A stretch of DNA of 64,000 bases from Oceanobacillus piezotolerans (GTDB taxonomy: Bacteria; Bacillota; Bacilli; Bacillales; Amphibacillaceae): contig NZ_RCHR01000002.1 in NCBI RefSeq assembly GCF_003665065.1, positions 124,001 through 188,000 of the forward strand, given 5' to 3'. Position numbers and translations under genes: made by a program. Below the pieces are notes generated by a model. That model did not search any database. It had not been told where the DNA came from and saw nothing but the letters and a program-made list of their open reading frames with translations. Below are positions 17,768 through 25,547 of this stretch, piece after piece. Position 1 is the first letter of the stretch, and the number at the start of each line of letters is the position of its first letter.

Positions 17768-18730
17768 ATGAGCGAAAAAAATAGAAAAAAGTTCCTTTTT
17801 AGCCTGCTGATAGCTTTATTACTTGTCCTATCTGCTTGCGGAAATGATAACGCTTCACAGGATTCTGGGACTAAAGAAGAAAACCCTGCTGAAAAGTCTG
17901 AAGTTACACTTGATTCCGAGATGGGAGAAGTAACCATTCCAGCTGATGCAGAGCGTATTATCGCACCTTTCCATGAAGATGCCTTATTAGCACTCGGCGT
18001 GACTCCAGTTGCAAAATGGGCTATTGGAGAAACGTTACAAAATCATCTAGAGGATCAACTTAGCAATGTTCCAAAAATAGAGTGGACAATGCCCTTAGAA
18101 CAAGTACTCAGCTATGAACCAGACCTTATTATTCTAGAAAATAACTTGGACAGTTACGAAGGTACTTATGAAGAGTATAACAAAATTGCCCCTACTTATA
18201 TTATGACAGAAGAAACGACTGGTGACTGGCGCAAGCAAATTGAAACATTTGGCAAACTGCTTGGTAAGGAACAAGAAGCAGAACAAGCTATAACCGGCTA
18301 TGAAGAAAAAATAGATGAAGCAAGTGCTCAACTCGATGAAGCAATAGGAGATGAAACCGTTGCAGCCATTTGGGTGATTGGCGGCCAGTTCTTTTTATTT
18401 GAAAAAGACCGACATAGTGCAGAAGTTCTTTACTCTGAGCTCGGTGTGAATTATCCATCACTTGTTGAAGATCTTGGAGAAGCTCAAGCTACATGGGACC
18501 CCATTTCACTTGAAAAACTTTCCGAGCTTGATGCAGATCATGTTTTCCTGCTGGCAGCTGAAGGTGAGGAAGGTTTAGAGACGTTAGAAAACAGCGATGT
18601 ATGGCAAAGTATTCCGGCCGAACAGAACGGAAATGTATACGTGTTGAATAAGCCGGACAGCTGGACAAACACTGGATTACATGCATCTGAACAAACCATC
18701 GATGCCGTTTTGGATACTTTAGTAAAATAA
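17768..18730 (+). CDS. Iron-siderophore ABC transporter substrate-binding lipoprotein
   Basis: The extracytoplasmic receptor of the importer, 320 residues. The N-terminus has basic residues, a hydrophobic core and the lipobox LSAC with the lipidated Cys at position 24. An acidic linker (EENPAEKSEVT) precedes the class III periplasmic-binding fold. Family parts include ADAERIIAPFHEDALLALGV (about 58-77), SYEPDLIILE and an EQTIDAVLDTL C-terminus. It resembles YfiY-type hydroxamate siderophore receptors (inference). Transcription is divergent from the permeases under a Fur box. The ribosome binding site is AAAGGGGAG. Confidence 0.92.
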   Translation: MSEKNRKKFLFSLLIALLLVLSACGNDNASQDSGTKEENPAEKSEVTLDSEMGEVTIPADAERIIAPFHEDALLALGVTPVAKWAIGETLQNHLEDQLSNVPKIEWTMPLEQVLSYEPDLIILENNLDSYEGTYEEYNKIAPTYIMTEETTGDWRKQIETFGKLLGKEQEAEQAITGYEEKIDEASAQLDEAIGDETVAAIWVIGGQFFLFEKDRHSAEVLYSELGVNYPSLVEDLGEAQATWDPISLEKLSELDADHVFLLAAEGEEGLETLENSDVWQSIPAEQNGNVYVLNKPDSWTNTGLHASEQTIDAVLDTLVK

Positions 18731-18737
18731 TGTATAC

Positions 18738-18770
18738 ATGCTGTTCCTGTATTCAGGGACAGCATTTTTT
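18738..18770 (+). terminator. Terminator of the binding-protein gene
   Basis: The hairpin ATGCTGTTCCTG / CAGGGACAGCAT with a TTTTTTGTTC tail separates the receptor gene from the ATPase gene. Confidence 0.88.
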
Positions 18771-18789
18771 GTTCATTTTCATAGCTAAT

Positions 18790-18804
18790 TGAAAATAATT
18801 ATCA
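18790..18804. promoter_or_regulatory. Fur box upstream of the ATPase gene
   Basis: TGAAAATAATTATCA has one mismatch to TGATAATNATTATCA. It lies 80 bp upstream of the ATPase start, after the receptor-gene terminator, so the ATPase has its own iron control. Confidence 0.8.
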
Positions 18805-18884
18805 TTGACTATTTAGATGTAAAGAAATACAATTAAGATATATATTTACGGTTTTAGATGCAAGTTTTTAGGGGAGCGATTCTA

Positions 18885-19694
18885 ATGCAAACGTTAACAG
18901 CGAATAATTTGACACTTGGGTTTGGGGATAAAATTATCATAGATGATTTAGATATTGCCATCCCAAAAGGTGAAATTACGGTATTGATTGGTCCAAACGG
19001 GTGTGGCAAGTCCACTTTATTACGTTCTTTAGCTCGACTACTAAAGCCGAAAGACGGCAATGTCATCTTAAATGGTGAAGATATCGCCAAGATGCGGACA
19101 AAGGAAGTAGCAAAGAATCTTGCAATATTGCCACAAGGTCCAGTTACACCTGATGGTTTAACTGTTTATGAACTTGTAAAGCAAGGAAGGCATCCTTACC
19201 GGCAATTCATCAAACAATGGTCAAAAGAAGATGAAGCAGCTGTACAGCAAGCTCTTGCATCTACTAATATGCTCGATCTCATTGATCAACCTGTTGATTC
19301 TTTATCTGGTGGTCAACGCCAGCGTGCCTGGATCGCCCTAACACTAGCACAGCAAACAGATCTTATTTTATTGGATGAACCTACCACATATTTAGATATG
19401 ACACATCAGATTGATGTTCTGGACTTATTATTTGAATTAAATGAGAAAGATGGACGTACGATAGTCATGGTATTGCACGATTTAAACCTTGCAAGCAGAT
19501 ACGCTCATCACATCATTGCAATAAAAGATAAAAAAGTATTTGCACAAGGCAAACCAGAAGATACCATCACAAGTGAGCTTGTACATGATGTTTTTCAAAT
19601 GAAATGCAATATTGCCTGTGACCCAATATTTGGAACTCCTATGTGTATCCCACATGGTAGAGGTAACTGTATATTTGCTAATATTAAACAATAA
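18885..19694 (+). CDS. Iron-siderophore ABC transporter ATP-binding protein (FecE/FhuC/YusV type)
   Basis: The ATPase that powers siderophore import, 269 residues from the chosen start. Walker [12 protein letters not shown] (about 37-47), Q-loop region [17 protein letters not shown], signature [18 protein letters not shown] (about 138-155), Walker [13 protein letters not shown] and the switch His in [13 protein letters not shown] are all intact. A C-terminal extension has four cysteines ([20 protein letters not shown] and RGNCIF), common in this subfamily. An upstream in-frame ATG at 18858 lacks a ribosome binding site, while GGGGAG precedes 18885. It likely serves the two FecCD permeases and receptor encoded alongside. 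Confidence 0.93.
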   Translation: MQTLTANNLTLGFGDKIIIDDLDIAIPKGEITVLIGPNGCGKSTLLRSLARLLKPKDGNVILNGEDIAKMRTKEVAKNLAILPQGPVTPDGLTVYELVKQGRHPYRQFIKQWSKEDEAAVQQALASTNMLDLIDQPVDSLSGGQRQRAWIALTLAQQTDLILLDEPTTYLDMTHQIDVLDLLFELNEKDGRTIVMVLHDLNLASRYAHHIIAIKDKKVFAQGKPEDTITSELVHDVFQMKCNIACDPIFGTPMCIPHGRGNCIFANIKQ

Positions 19695-19710
19695 TTAAAT
19701 AAACTATTAA

Positions 19711-19750
19711 AAAACCTGTTCATAATCTTTAAGATTTGAACAGGTTTTTT
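19711..19750. terminator. Bidirectional terminator between the ATPase and nucleoside hydrolase genes
   Basis: The stem AAAACCTGTTCA / TGAACAGGTTTT has U-runs on both strands. It serves the ATPase gene and possibly the convergent hydrolase operon. Confidence 0.85.
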
Positions 19751-19795
19751 GTTTAGTTAATCAGAAAATGGATGATCCCTTTACGAATCCTCCCC

Positions 19796-20752
19796 TTACT
19801 GTATAGAACGCAATACCTCAATTAACATCCCTTTGAATCGATTCCGGTCAATTTCTTCACAGACTCGAACATTCTTAACACGTTCCAAACGATTATTTAC
19901 ATCTACTAGACTGTAACCTCTAGTCAGTTCACCTACTGTTTCCACATCTACATGATATAGATTGGATTTGGTCATAATTTCTTCATTTGCTGCAACAGCA
20001 GCCAGCAATGTATCTGGATGCGTCGTGCCATTTAATTTGTGAACACTCTTGTTAAATTTCATCACAACTTTATTAATATCTTTAAAGAACTCAGAACCAG
20101 CTGTTTTTAAAGCTTCAATGTGCTCATGATCTTGATCATCCATAATGGAATATTGCGTGCACATTTCCCAACCAACCATTGTCATTGGAATGCCTGATTG
20201 AAGGACAATTTTAGCTGCTTCGGGATCGACAAAGAAATTGTATTCTGCACTCGGTGTAATATTCCCTAATGCATTATTTGTTCCACCCATAATGTATAGG
20301 TGAGGGATTTTAGGAACAATGGTTGGATCCTTTTTAATCGCCATGGCAATATTCGTCAGTGGTGCAATCGCCAATAAATGAATCTCCCCAGGGTTGTTGT
20401 GAACTGTTTCAATCAGAAAATCGACGGCATGTCCTTCAGCAGGAGATTGAAGTGCTTTTTCAAAAAACGAGTCCCCCATACCATCCCTACCATGTACATC
20501 TTCAACTGTACGGTGCTCCTTATTACCAAGTCCCATTAACGGACGCTCGTGTCCTTTGTAAACAGGAACTTGGCCACTTCTCCCAGCTACTTGAATGGTA
20601 TAAAGGGCATTTTCTACCTGCTGATCAAATTGCACATTTCCACCAGTAATCATAATACCTTCCACTTGAAAATAATGAAGAGCGGTTAATATTGCAATTG
20701 TATCATCGCCAGCAGTATCCGTATCGATAATCACCCGTTTTTTATTTAACAT
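19796..20752 (-). CDS. Nucleoside hydrolase, inosine/uridine-preferring (IunH) family
   Basis: Hydrolyses the N-glycosidic bond of ribonucleosides to free base and ribose. It has 318 residues. The calcium-binding aspartate cluster is intact at the N-terminus: RVIIDTDTAGDDTIAILTAL (about 6-25). Other family parts are IMGGTNNALGNITPSAEYNF (about 155-174), where NITPSAEYNFFVDPEAA lines the ribose site, and HPDTLLAAVAANEEI with the late metal-binding Asp. It starts 16 bp after the upstream paralogue, so both form one operon. Purine versus pyrimidine preference cannot be set from sequence, but the riboswitch-like leader points to purines. Confidence 0.92.
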   Translation of the reverse strand: MLNKKRVIIDTDTAGDDTIAILTALHYFQVEGIMITGGNVQFDQQVENALYTIQVAGRSGQVPVYKGHERPLMGLGNKEHRTVEDVHGRDGMGDSFFEKALQSPAEGHAVDFLIETVHNNPGEIHLLAIAPLTNIAMAIKKDPTIVPKIPHLYIMGGTNNALGNITPSAEYNFFVDPEAAKIVLQSGIPMTMVGWEMCTQYSIMDDQDHEHIEALKTAGSEFFKDINKVVMKFNKSVHKLNGTTHPDTLLAAVAANEEIMTKSNLYHVDVETVGELTRGYSLVDVNNRLERVKNVRVCEEIDRNRFKGMLIEVLRSIQ

Positions 20753-20768
20753 TTCGAATTCCCCTTTA

Positions 20769-21701
20769 CTAGTTTTTTGCCAATTCAGTCATATAATCAA
20801 AGAACCCATCACGATTCACATTGTAAACAACATTCACGGGACGGCCATCTGCAGTTTCAACTGTGCGACCTTGACTTGGACCATCGGTGTGAACCATGCA
20901 GTCAATGGTTTTTACTTTCACAAGATCTGGACTGCCAATAAATGTGGTTGTTAATACATCCCACAAATAGTATGTAGAGTTCGTTGAAAAGTGAACAAGT
21001 GGTGGTACCATCGCATAACATTGGCCAAGAAAATCGACCCCAATATTTTGGCGTTCTTTCGCCCAGCGCTCACGTACATCTATAGTTAACGGTACTTGGT
21101 TCGTACTTTCAAGAGCTACTAAATCAATTTCTATGCCGGTTTCCCATACACGGGCAGCTGCTTCAGGATCCCAAAATACATTCCATTCCGCTGTTCCATC
21201 ATGCTCTGGTTCATGTACGTTTCCTGCTTCACGGAATGTACCACCCATCCAAACAAGTCTTTCTATTTTCTCTTCCATTTCAGGAGCTTCATCTAATGCA
21301 CGAGCAAGATCTGTAAGAGGTCCTGTAAATAATAAAGTTGTTTTATCTTCAGTTGCTAAAACTGTATCTATTAAATGAAGATGTGCGGGTTTATCCGCTA
21401 CTGGTGTTACAACTTTTCCTGATTCATTTAAAATCGGAAGTGCATCAACATAAAATGCATGCATACGCCAGTCCTTTGGAAACGGATTTTTCCCTCGAGA
21501 ATTTGACTCTGCTACGTCAAGACCCTCATAACCAAAGCGGTCAATAATTTTTCGACTCGCATACATTGCTGGTTCTAAATAACAATCTGCTGGAATAACT
21601 GACACACCTGTGAGTTCCACATTGTCCATCTTTAGTAATAAAAAGAGCGAAACAAGATCATCTACTCCGCCATCATGATTAAAATAAATTTTTCTTTTCA
21701 T
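20769..21701 (-). CDS. Nucleoside hydrolase family protein with an altered metal-site motif
   Basis: A 310-residue member of the same family, first gene of the operon. The N-terminal motif reads KIYFNHDGGVDDLVSLFLLL (about 4-23): the canonical D-x-D-x-G-x-D-D is changed to N-x-D-x-G-x-D-D, so the first Asp is Asn. The later family blocks are present: LLFTGPLTDLARAL (about 123-136), VWMGGTFREAGN, TAEWNVFWDPEAAARV and WDVLTTTFIGSPDL with the late Asp. Calcium binding may be retained but weakened, or substrate range altered (inference). The ribosome binding site is GAAGGG. The leader of this gene carries the purine-riboswitch-like element. Confidence 0.88.
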   Translation of the reverse strand: MKRKIYFNHDGGVDDLVSLFLLLKMDNVELTGVSVIPADCYLEPAMYASRKIIDRFGYEGLDVAESNSRGKNPFPKDWRMHAFYVDALPILNESGKVVTPVADKPAHLHLIDTVLATEDKTTLLFTGPLTDLARALDEAPEMEEKIERLVWMGGTFREAGNVHEPEHDGTAEWNVFWDPEAAARVWETGIEIDLVALESTNQVPLTIDVRERWAKERQNIGVDFLGQCYAMVPPLVHFSTNSTYYLWDVLTTTFIGSPDLVKVKTIDCMVHTDGPSQGRTVETADGRPVNVVYNVNRDGFFDYMTELAKN

Positions 21702-21833
21702 TATTTTTTTCCCTTCTCGGTTTATTAATATGTTTGAGGATTCACATAACAGTTTTAATGTCGAATAACTTCACATTTTCTAAATACGATGAGCATGCAG
21801 CTTACTTGATAGCTTATGCATTAATAATATAAA

Positions 21834-21859
21834 AACGCTACAATGATTACCGGAGCGTT
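21834..21859 (-). terminator. Leader terminator of the nucleoside hydrolase operon (riboswitch expression platform)
   Basis: AACGCT / AGCGTT stem with a TTTTTATATT tail on the minus strand, between the aptamer and the first gene, about 130 bp before the start codon. A terminator in this position with no gene before it fits conditional termination. Confidence 0.65.
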
Positions 21860-21915
21860 AATTAAGGTATGTGTTAATAAAAAAGATGAATGGAATGTTT
21901 CTTTCACTTCACACT

Positions 21916-21984
21916 TACCTCGTAGTCAAGCCTTTTACAGCTTAGAAGAATCTCCTAGGCCATACCCCAGTATTAGACGATGTA
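21916..21984 (-). ncRNA. Purine-riboswitch-like aptamer, divergent variant
   Basis: On the minus strand the order P1-J1/2-P2-L2-J2/3-P3-L3-J3/1-P1' of the purine class can be laid out. P1 is TACATCG / CGAGGTA (6 of 7 pairs). J1/2 is TCTAAT (consensus UAUAAU). L2 is GGTATGG (consensus GAUAUGG). J2/3 is GATTCTTCT (consensus GUUUCUACC). P3 is TAAGCT / GGCTTG with loop GTAAAA (consensus CCGUAAA). J3/1 is ACTAC (consensus ACUAY), with C at the position-74 equivalent as in guanine-type members. P2 needs a bulge, the L3 CC that kisses L2 is missing, and the equivalents of A21, U47 and A52 are changed. A promoter lies just upstream and a terminator downstream, before two nucleoside hydrolase genes. 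Confidence 0.62.
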
Positions 21985-22003
21985 TCTTATATAAATCTAA
22001 TTT

Positions 22004-22032
22004 AGAATATCAAAAAATCGAGGTTACTTCAA
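22004..22032 (-). promoter_or_regulatory. Probable promoter of the nucleoside hydrolase operon
   Basis: On the minus strand TTGAAG (22027-22032), a 17-bp spacer and TATTCT (22004-22009). Transcription would begin about 10 bases before the aptamer P1 strand, as is usual for riboswitch leaders. The rest of the 21702-22330 gap shows no gene. Confidence 0.6.
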
Positions 22033-22269
22033 CTAAATCACGAAAGTTATTATTTTTCACCATATATATTATTCGGTTTTTCGACCACTTAAAGGGTTAT
22101 TCTTCCCTTTTCCACTTTAAATTATAATTATTTACCAAATCTCTGCCAAGCTTAACAAACTTATAATTTGAGACAAAACTTCTTAAATATCTTTCTATCA
22201 AAATTTATATTCGCATTTTCATTTTTACTTTCTAATTAGTACCCATATCCTTGTTTGTAAACAAAAAAA

Positions 22270-22309
22270 TACCCCCAATCGGTAATTGTATATACCAAAC
22301 ATGGGGGTA
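22270..22309 (-). terminator. Terminator of the phaRBC transcript
   Basis: TACCCCCA / TGGGGGTA stem with a 24-base loop and a long U-run on the minus strand (A-run 22263-22269), 22 bp after the phaC stop. Confidence 0.85.
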
Positions 22310-22330
22310 CTTCTATTTAAAATCATATTA

Positions 22331-23419
22331 TTAATGTGAACGGACTGATAACCATTCCTCGATTAGAGGATAAGTAGTTCTAGCAGCTTTTTTGCCTACA
22401 GTTACAGAAACATGCCCAGCACTAAGAAGTTTAAATGTTTTATCTTTACTGGAGATTTTGTTCATGAGCTTTTCTGTTTGGTTTGGAATTGCAATATGAT
22501 CACGATCCGCTGCAATGTTAAGAACATTTGCTTTGATATTACTTAATTTAACCTGTTGTCCACGAATATATAATTCATCATTAATCAATTTATTTTGCTG
22601 ATAGAATTCACTGATCCATTGTCTATATGCTTCACCAGGAAATGGTACACCGTCTGCAACCCATTTTTGCAAAAGGCTCCAGTTTTTAACAAACTCATCA
22701 TCATCTGCTCGATCAGCAAGTGAAACAATAGGCCCCAAATAGTTGGTAATTGGTTTTAGTAACTTATTTCCAAAATCTATTGTTTCTGCAGGTACATTCC
22801 CAAGTGTATCTACCATGAGGTCTAAATTAAAATACCGTTCGTCCAGCCAATTCGTAAACAAACCTGCATCACTAAAATCAAATGGACTTGTCATAAATAC
22901 CAAGTTACGAATTGGTAAATGTGGATTTAGCGCTGCAGTTATAGATGTCAATGTTCCACCAATACAATAGCCAAGTAAGCTGATTTCATCTTGACCAGAT
23001 TTCTGAAGTACTTTCTTGATAGCTCGAGGAATATAATCCAACACATAGTCATCGAATTTCATATGACGGTCTTCATAACCTGGTGTTCCCCAGTCTAACA
23101 GGTAGACATCAAAACCTTTATCTGTTAAATACTCTACTAAACTGCTGCCAGGTGTCAGATCTAAAATATATGGCTTATTAATTAATGCATAAATCATTAA
23201 TAGTGGTATGCTTTTTGTCTTTGTTTTGTTTGGTTGATATCGATATAGCTTTGCTTTATTTTTTGTCCAGATTACTTCCTTAGGTGTTTGACCTACCTGA
23301 GGTTCTGGTTCCTTTGTGAGAATATTCAATGCTCGCTGATAACGCTTATAACTCTTTTTATACTCTTCGGGCATACCGTCAAGTAACGTTTCCATTGATT
23401 CTGTTGGTGTATAAACCAT
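22331..23419 (-). CDS. phaC: Class IV polyhydroxyalkanoate synthase, catalytic subunit PhaC
   Basis: Polymerises (R)-3-hydroxybutyryl-CoA into polyhydroxybutyrate at the granule surface. It has 362 residues, the length of Bacillus class IV PhaC. The lipase-like box GYCIGGT places the nucleophilic Cys at 152. The catalytic Asp lies in NIAADRDHIAIPNQ and the His in SAGHVSVTVG. The segment VYLLDWGTPGYEDRHMKFDDY is typical of PHA synthases. The enzyme needs PhaR, encoded two genes upstream. The start follows GAGGAGG. It is the last gene of phaR-phaB-phaC. Confidence 0.96.
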   Translation of the reverse strand: MVYTPTESMETLLDGMPEEYKKSYKRYQRALNILTKEPEPQVGQTPKEVIWTKNKAKLYRYQPNKTKTKSIPLLMIYALINKPYILDLTPGSSLVEYLTDKGFDVYLLDWGTPGYEDRHMKFDDYVLDYIPRAIKKVLQKSGQDEISLLGYCIGGTLTSITAALNPHLPIRNLVFMTSPFDFSDAGLFTNWLDERYFNLDLMVDTLGNVPAETIDFGNKLLKPITNYLGPIVSLADRADDDEFVKNWSLLQKWVADGVPFPGEAYRQWISEFYQQNKLINDELYIRGQQVKLSNIKANVLNIAADRDHIAIPNQTEKLMNKISSKDKTFKLLSAGHVSVTVGKKAARTTYPLIEEWLSVRSH

Positions 23420-23456
23420 CCATCATCCTCCTCATAAATAATCAAACTTAGAGGTC

Positions 23457-24236
23457 TTACATATATAAGCCTCCATTTACATTAATGCATTGGCCAGTCA
23501 CATAACTATTATTTGCTAAGAAAATCACAGCATCGGCAATTTCAGATGCTTGACCAAGACGTTTGGTAGGAATAGCAGAAATCATATTATCTAGTACATG
23601 CTCTGGCATTGCTTCTACCATATCGGTTTCAATAAATCCAGGACAAATAGCATTTACTGTAATCCCTTTTTTAGCAGTCTCTAATGCGAGAGATTTTGTA
23701 AAACCAATAATTCCAGCTTTAGATGCAGCATAATTTGTTTGTCCAAAACCTCCAGTTTGACCAATAATAGAGCTGATATTAATGATTCTTCCATACCCTT
23801 GCTCAAGCATTGGATGGATTACTTTTGAAGTTGTATTAAATACACTGTTGAGATTCACGTTTATCACTTCATTCCATTCTTCTTGACTTAGTTTTTTAAA
23901 CGTCCGATCTCTTGTTATTCCAGCATTATTAATTAGAATATCAACTTTTCCGTAGGACTTTATTGTCGATTCCACCAAGTAACTAGCATCGTCAATATTT
24001 GATACATCGGCTTGCAAGCAGGCAGCTTTCCCTCCGAATTCCTCAATCTCTTGCACGACTGCATTTGCCGACTCAACACTAGAGTTGTAATTAACTACCA
24101 CCTGTACGGCATTTCTTGCCAATTCTTTTGCAATCACTGAACCAATACCACGAGATCCGCCTGTTACAATTGCTACTTTTCCTTGCAGCTTTGAAGTAAT
24201 CTCTTTCTCAACCTGTGCATTTAAAATAGTTGCCAA
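23457..24236 (-). CDS. phaB: Acetoacetyl-CoA reductase PhaB (SDR family)
   Basis: Reduces acetoacetyl-CoA to (R)-3-hydroxybutyryl-CoA with NADPH, supplying PhaC. It has 259 residues. TGGSRGIGSVIA (about 25-36), NNAGITRD (about 106-113), catalytic Ser in NISSIIGQTGGFGQ and YAASK Tyr-Lys. The block GQTGGFGQTNYAASKAGIIGFTKSLALE (read in parts) is close to PhaB/FabG enzymes. The start is TTG at 24236 behind GGAGGT; an extra 17-residue N-terminus compared with FabG is typical of Bacillus PhaB. It lies between phaR and phaC. Confidence 0.93.
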   Translation of the reverse strand: MATILNAQVEKEITSKLQGKVAIVTGGSRGIGSVIAKELARNAVQVVVNYNSSVESANAVVQEIEEFGGKAACLQADVSNIDDASYLVESTIKSYGKVDILINNAGITRDRTFKKLSQEEWNEVINVNLNSVFNTTSKVIHPMLEQGYGRIINISSIIGQTGGFGQTNYAASKAGIIGFTKSLALETAKKGITVNAICPGFIETDMVEAMPEHVLDNMISAIPTKRLGQASEIADAVIFLANNSYVTGQCINVNGGLYM

Positions 24237-24303
24237 TGTATTTACCTCCGTTTTTAATAATTATGGTCATAGGCTTTTCTATTGTACCTATATGTAAAGT
24301 TCG

Positions 24304-24756
24304 TTATTTATTCTCTGGTGCTGGTGTTGTTGGTGTTGAGGATGCCGATCCACTTTTTTCATTATCAGACAATGCTTGCAGGATCTGACTCATTTTCTTA
24401 TCTAACCTTGTAAAACTTGTTTTTAATTTATTGATTTCTTGAAGTACTTTTTGATCAGAAGTAGCTTCATCTATCTTCTCATCTAAAATTTCCACTTTTT
24501 CTTCTAAATTAATTACTAGGGAGGCAACACTAGAGATTTCTTCACGAGTTGGTATATTTAATTGCTTTAAATACATCTCCGTTGTACTCTGAATTAATTT
24601 TTGATATTGAAGATATCCATTTTGTACCTGTCCCAATAATTCAGCATATTCCTCTTTTCCAAGCGTTTCATGAATCGCTTCGCTAAAATTATTCTCTGTT
24701 TGCTCATAAATTGTTTTCCATAGTGCAAATGGATCTATTATACTTTGATTTGTCAC
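24304..24756 (-). CDS. phaR: Polyhydroxyalkanoate synthase subunit PhaR
   Basis: The accessory subunit that class IV PhaC requires for activity, 150 residues. The N-terminus (DPFALWKTIYEQTENNFSEA) and LQYQKLIQSTTEMYLKQLNIPTREEI are characteristic. A coiled-coil region (VINLEEKVEILDEKIDEA, TRLDKKMSQILQALSD) follows, and then a Ser/Thr/Pro-rich tail. The start is GTG at 24756 behind AGGAGG. It is the first gene of phaR-phaB-phaC and is divergent from phaQ across about 250 bp. Confidence 0.92.
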   Translation of the reverse strand: MTNQSIIDPFALWKTIYEQTENNFSEAIHETLGKEEYAELLGQVQNGYLQYQKLIQSTTEMYLKQLNIPTREEISSVASLVINLEEKVEILDEKIDEATSDQKVLQEINKLKTSFTRLDKKMSQILQALSDNEKSGSASSTPTTPAPENK

Positions 24757-24937
24757 AATCCTGCCTCCTGAATAGTTTATTTGAAATTATTCACCTACTA
24801 TACTAAAACAAGTCAACGATAATTTGGGAAACTTTCGTACGTAAAATTACTACAATATTCTACACAATTTGATAAATTAAGATGATTTTTTTAAAAAGAA
24901 TAGAAATTATTGCGGAAAATTTTTGAATAGTAAGGTG

Positions 24938-24966
24938 TTGACATTTTTTACATATGGGTGTAAATT
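24938..24966 (+). promoter_or_regulatory. phaQ promoter with a candidate PhaQ operator
   Basis: TTGACA (24938-24943), a 17-bp spacer and TAAATT (24961-24966). The inverted repeat TTTACA-N6-TGTAAA (24947-24964) fills the spacer and overlaps the -10, an ideal place for an autorepressor. PhaQ binding is inferred. Confidence 0.65.
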
Positions 24967-25003
24967 ACATATAGATGGTTATATTATATTAGAAGGTGAT
25001 AAG

Positions 25004-25420
25004 ATGACATCTAAATCAAACAGTGAGGATCAGAGGTACAAAGAACACGGAATGAATACTCCGAAAAACTTTATGATACCAGTGCTTCTTCTACTATTAA
25101 AAGATTGGAATGCACATGGGTATGAATTAATGCACAAACTTACAGAATTCGGATTTCAGTCTGTGGACAAAGGTAATTTCTACCGAATCCTTCGTCAACT
25201 CGAAAAAGATGACTTAGTCCATTCTGAATGGGATACTACGTCATCAGGCCCAGCCAAAAGAATTTATTCTATAACAAAGGCGGGCGAGAATTATTTAGGC
25301 ATTTGGGCAAACACATTAGGTGAATATCAGAAGATGCTAGACCAATTTTTCAACATGTACAGTAATCTCTTCTCCCCAACCAGTTTCACATCCAAGCGAG
25401 AAGATAACAAGAATGAATAG
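25004..25420 (+). CDS. phaQ: PhaQ, PadR-type repressor of phasin expression
   Basis: A winged-helix regulator of 138 residues that senses polyhydroxybutyrate and controls phaP in Bacillus megaterium (family knowledge). Seen: MIPVLLLLLKDWNAHGYELMHKL at the N-terminus, the PadR recognition region NFYRILRQLEKDDLVHSEWD (about 63-82) and the wing SGPAKRIYSITKAGENYL. An in-frame ATG at 24923 lies upstream of the promoter, so the ATG at 25004 behind GAAGGTGAT is the start. phaP follows on the same strand after 127 bp. Confidence 0.9.
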   Translation: MTSKSNSEDQRYKEHGMNTPKNFMIPVLLLLLKDWNAHGYELMHKLTEFGFQSVDKGNFYRILRQLEKDDLVHSEWDTTSSGPAKRIYSITKAGENYLGIWANTLGEYQKMLDQFFNMYSNLFSPTSFTSKREDNKNE

Positions 25421-25458
25421 AACCACTATCCAAGACAAGTCACCAAAAATGATTAGAC

Positions 25459-25488
25459 ACATAAACGAAAATTTCTAAGCGTTTATGT
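25459..25488. other. Perfect hairpin between phaQ and phaP
   Basis: A 9-bp stem, ACATAAACG / CGTTTATGT, with no U-run after it. It could be an mRNA processing or stability element or a weak attenuator between phaQ and phaP; it is not a classical terminator. Confidence 0.5.
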
Positions 25489-25547
25489 TCTATTGCTAAG
25501 GTCTCCAGGCTTTAGTAAATATAAATTATTTTATGGAGGGATTTTAG

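Noticed and set aside
21843..22127. A 94-codon plus-strand frame upstream of the nucleoside hydrolases
   Set aside because: It has no ribosome binding site and no family likeness, and it runs antisense across the promoter, aptamer and terminator of the hydrolase leader.
25459..25488. Terminator between phaQ and phaP
   Set aside because: The stem is perfect but no U-run follows on either strand, so I list it only as a hairpin.
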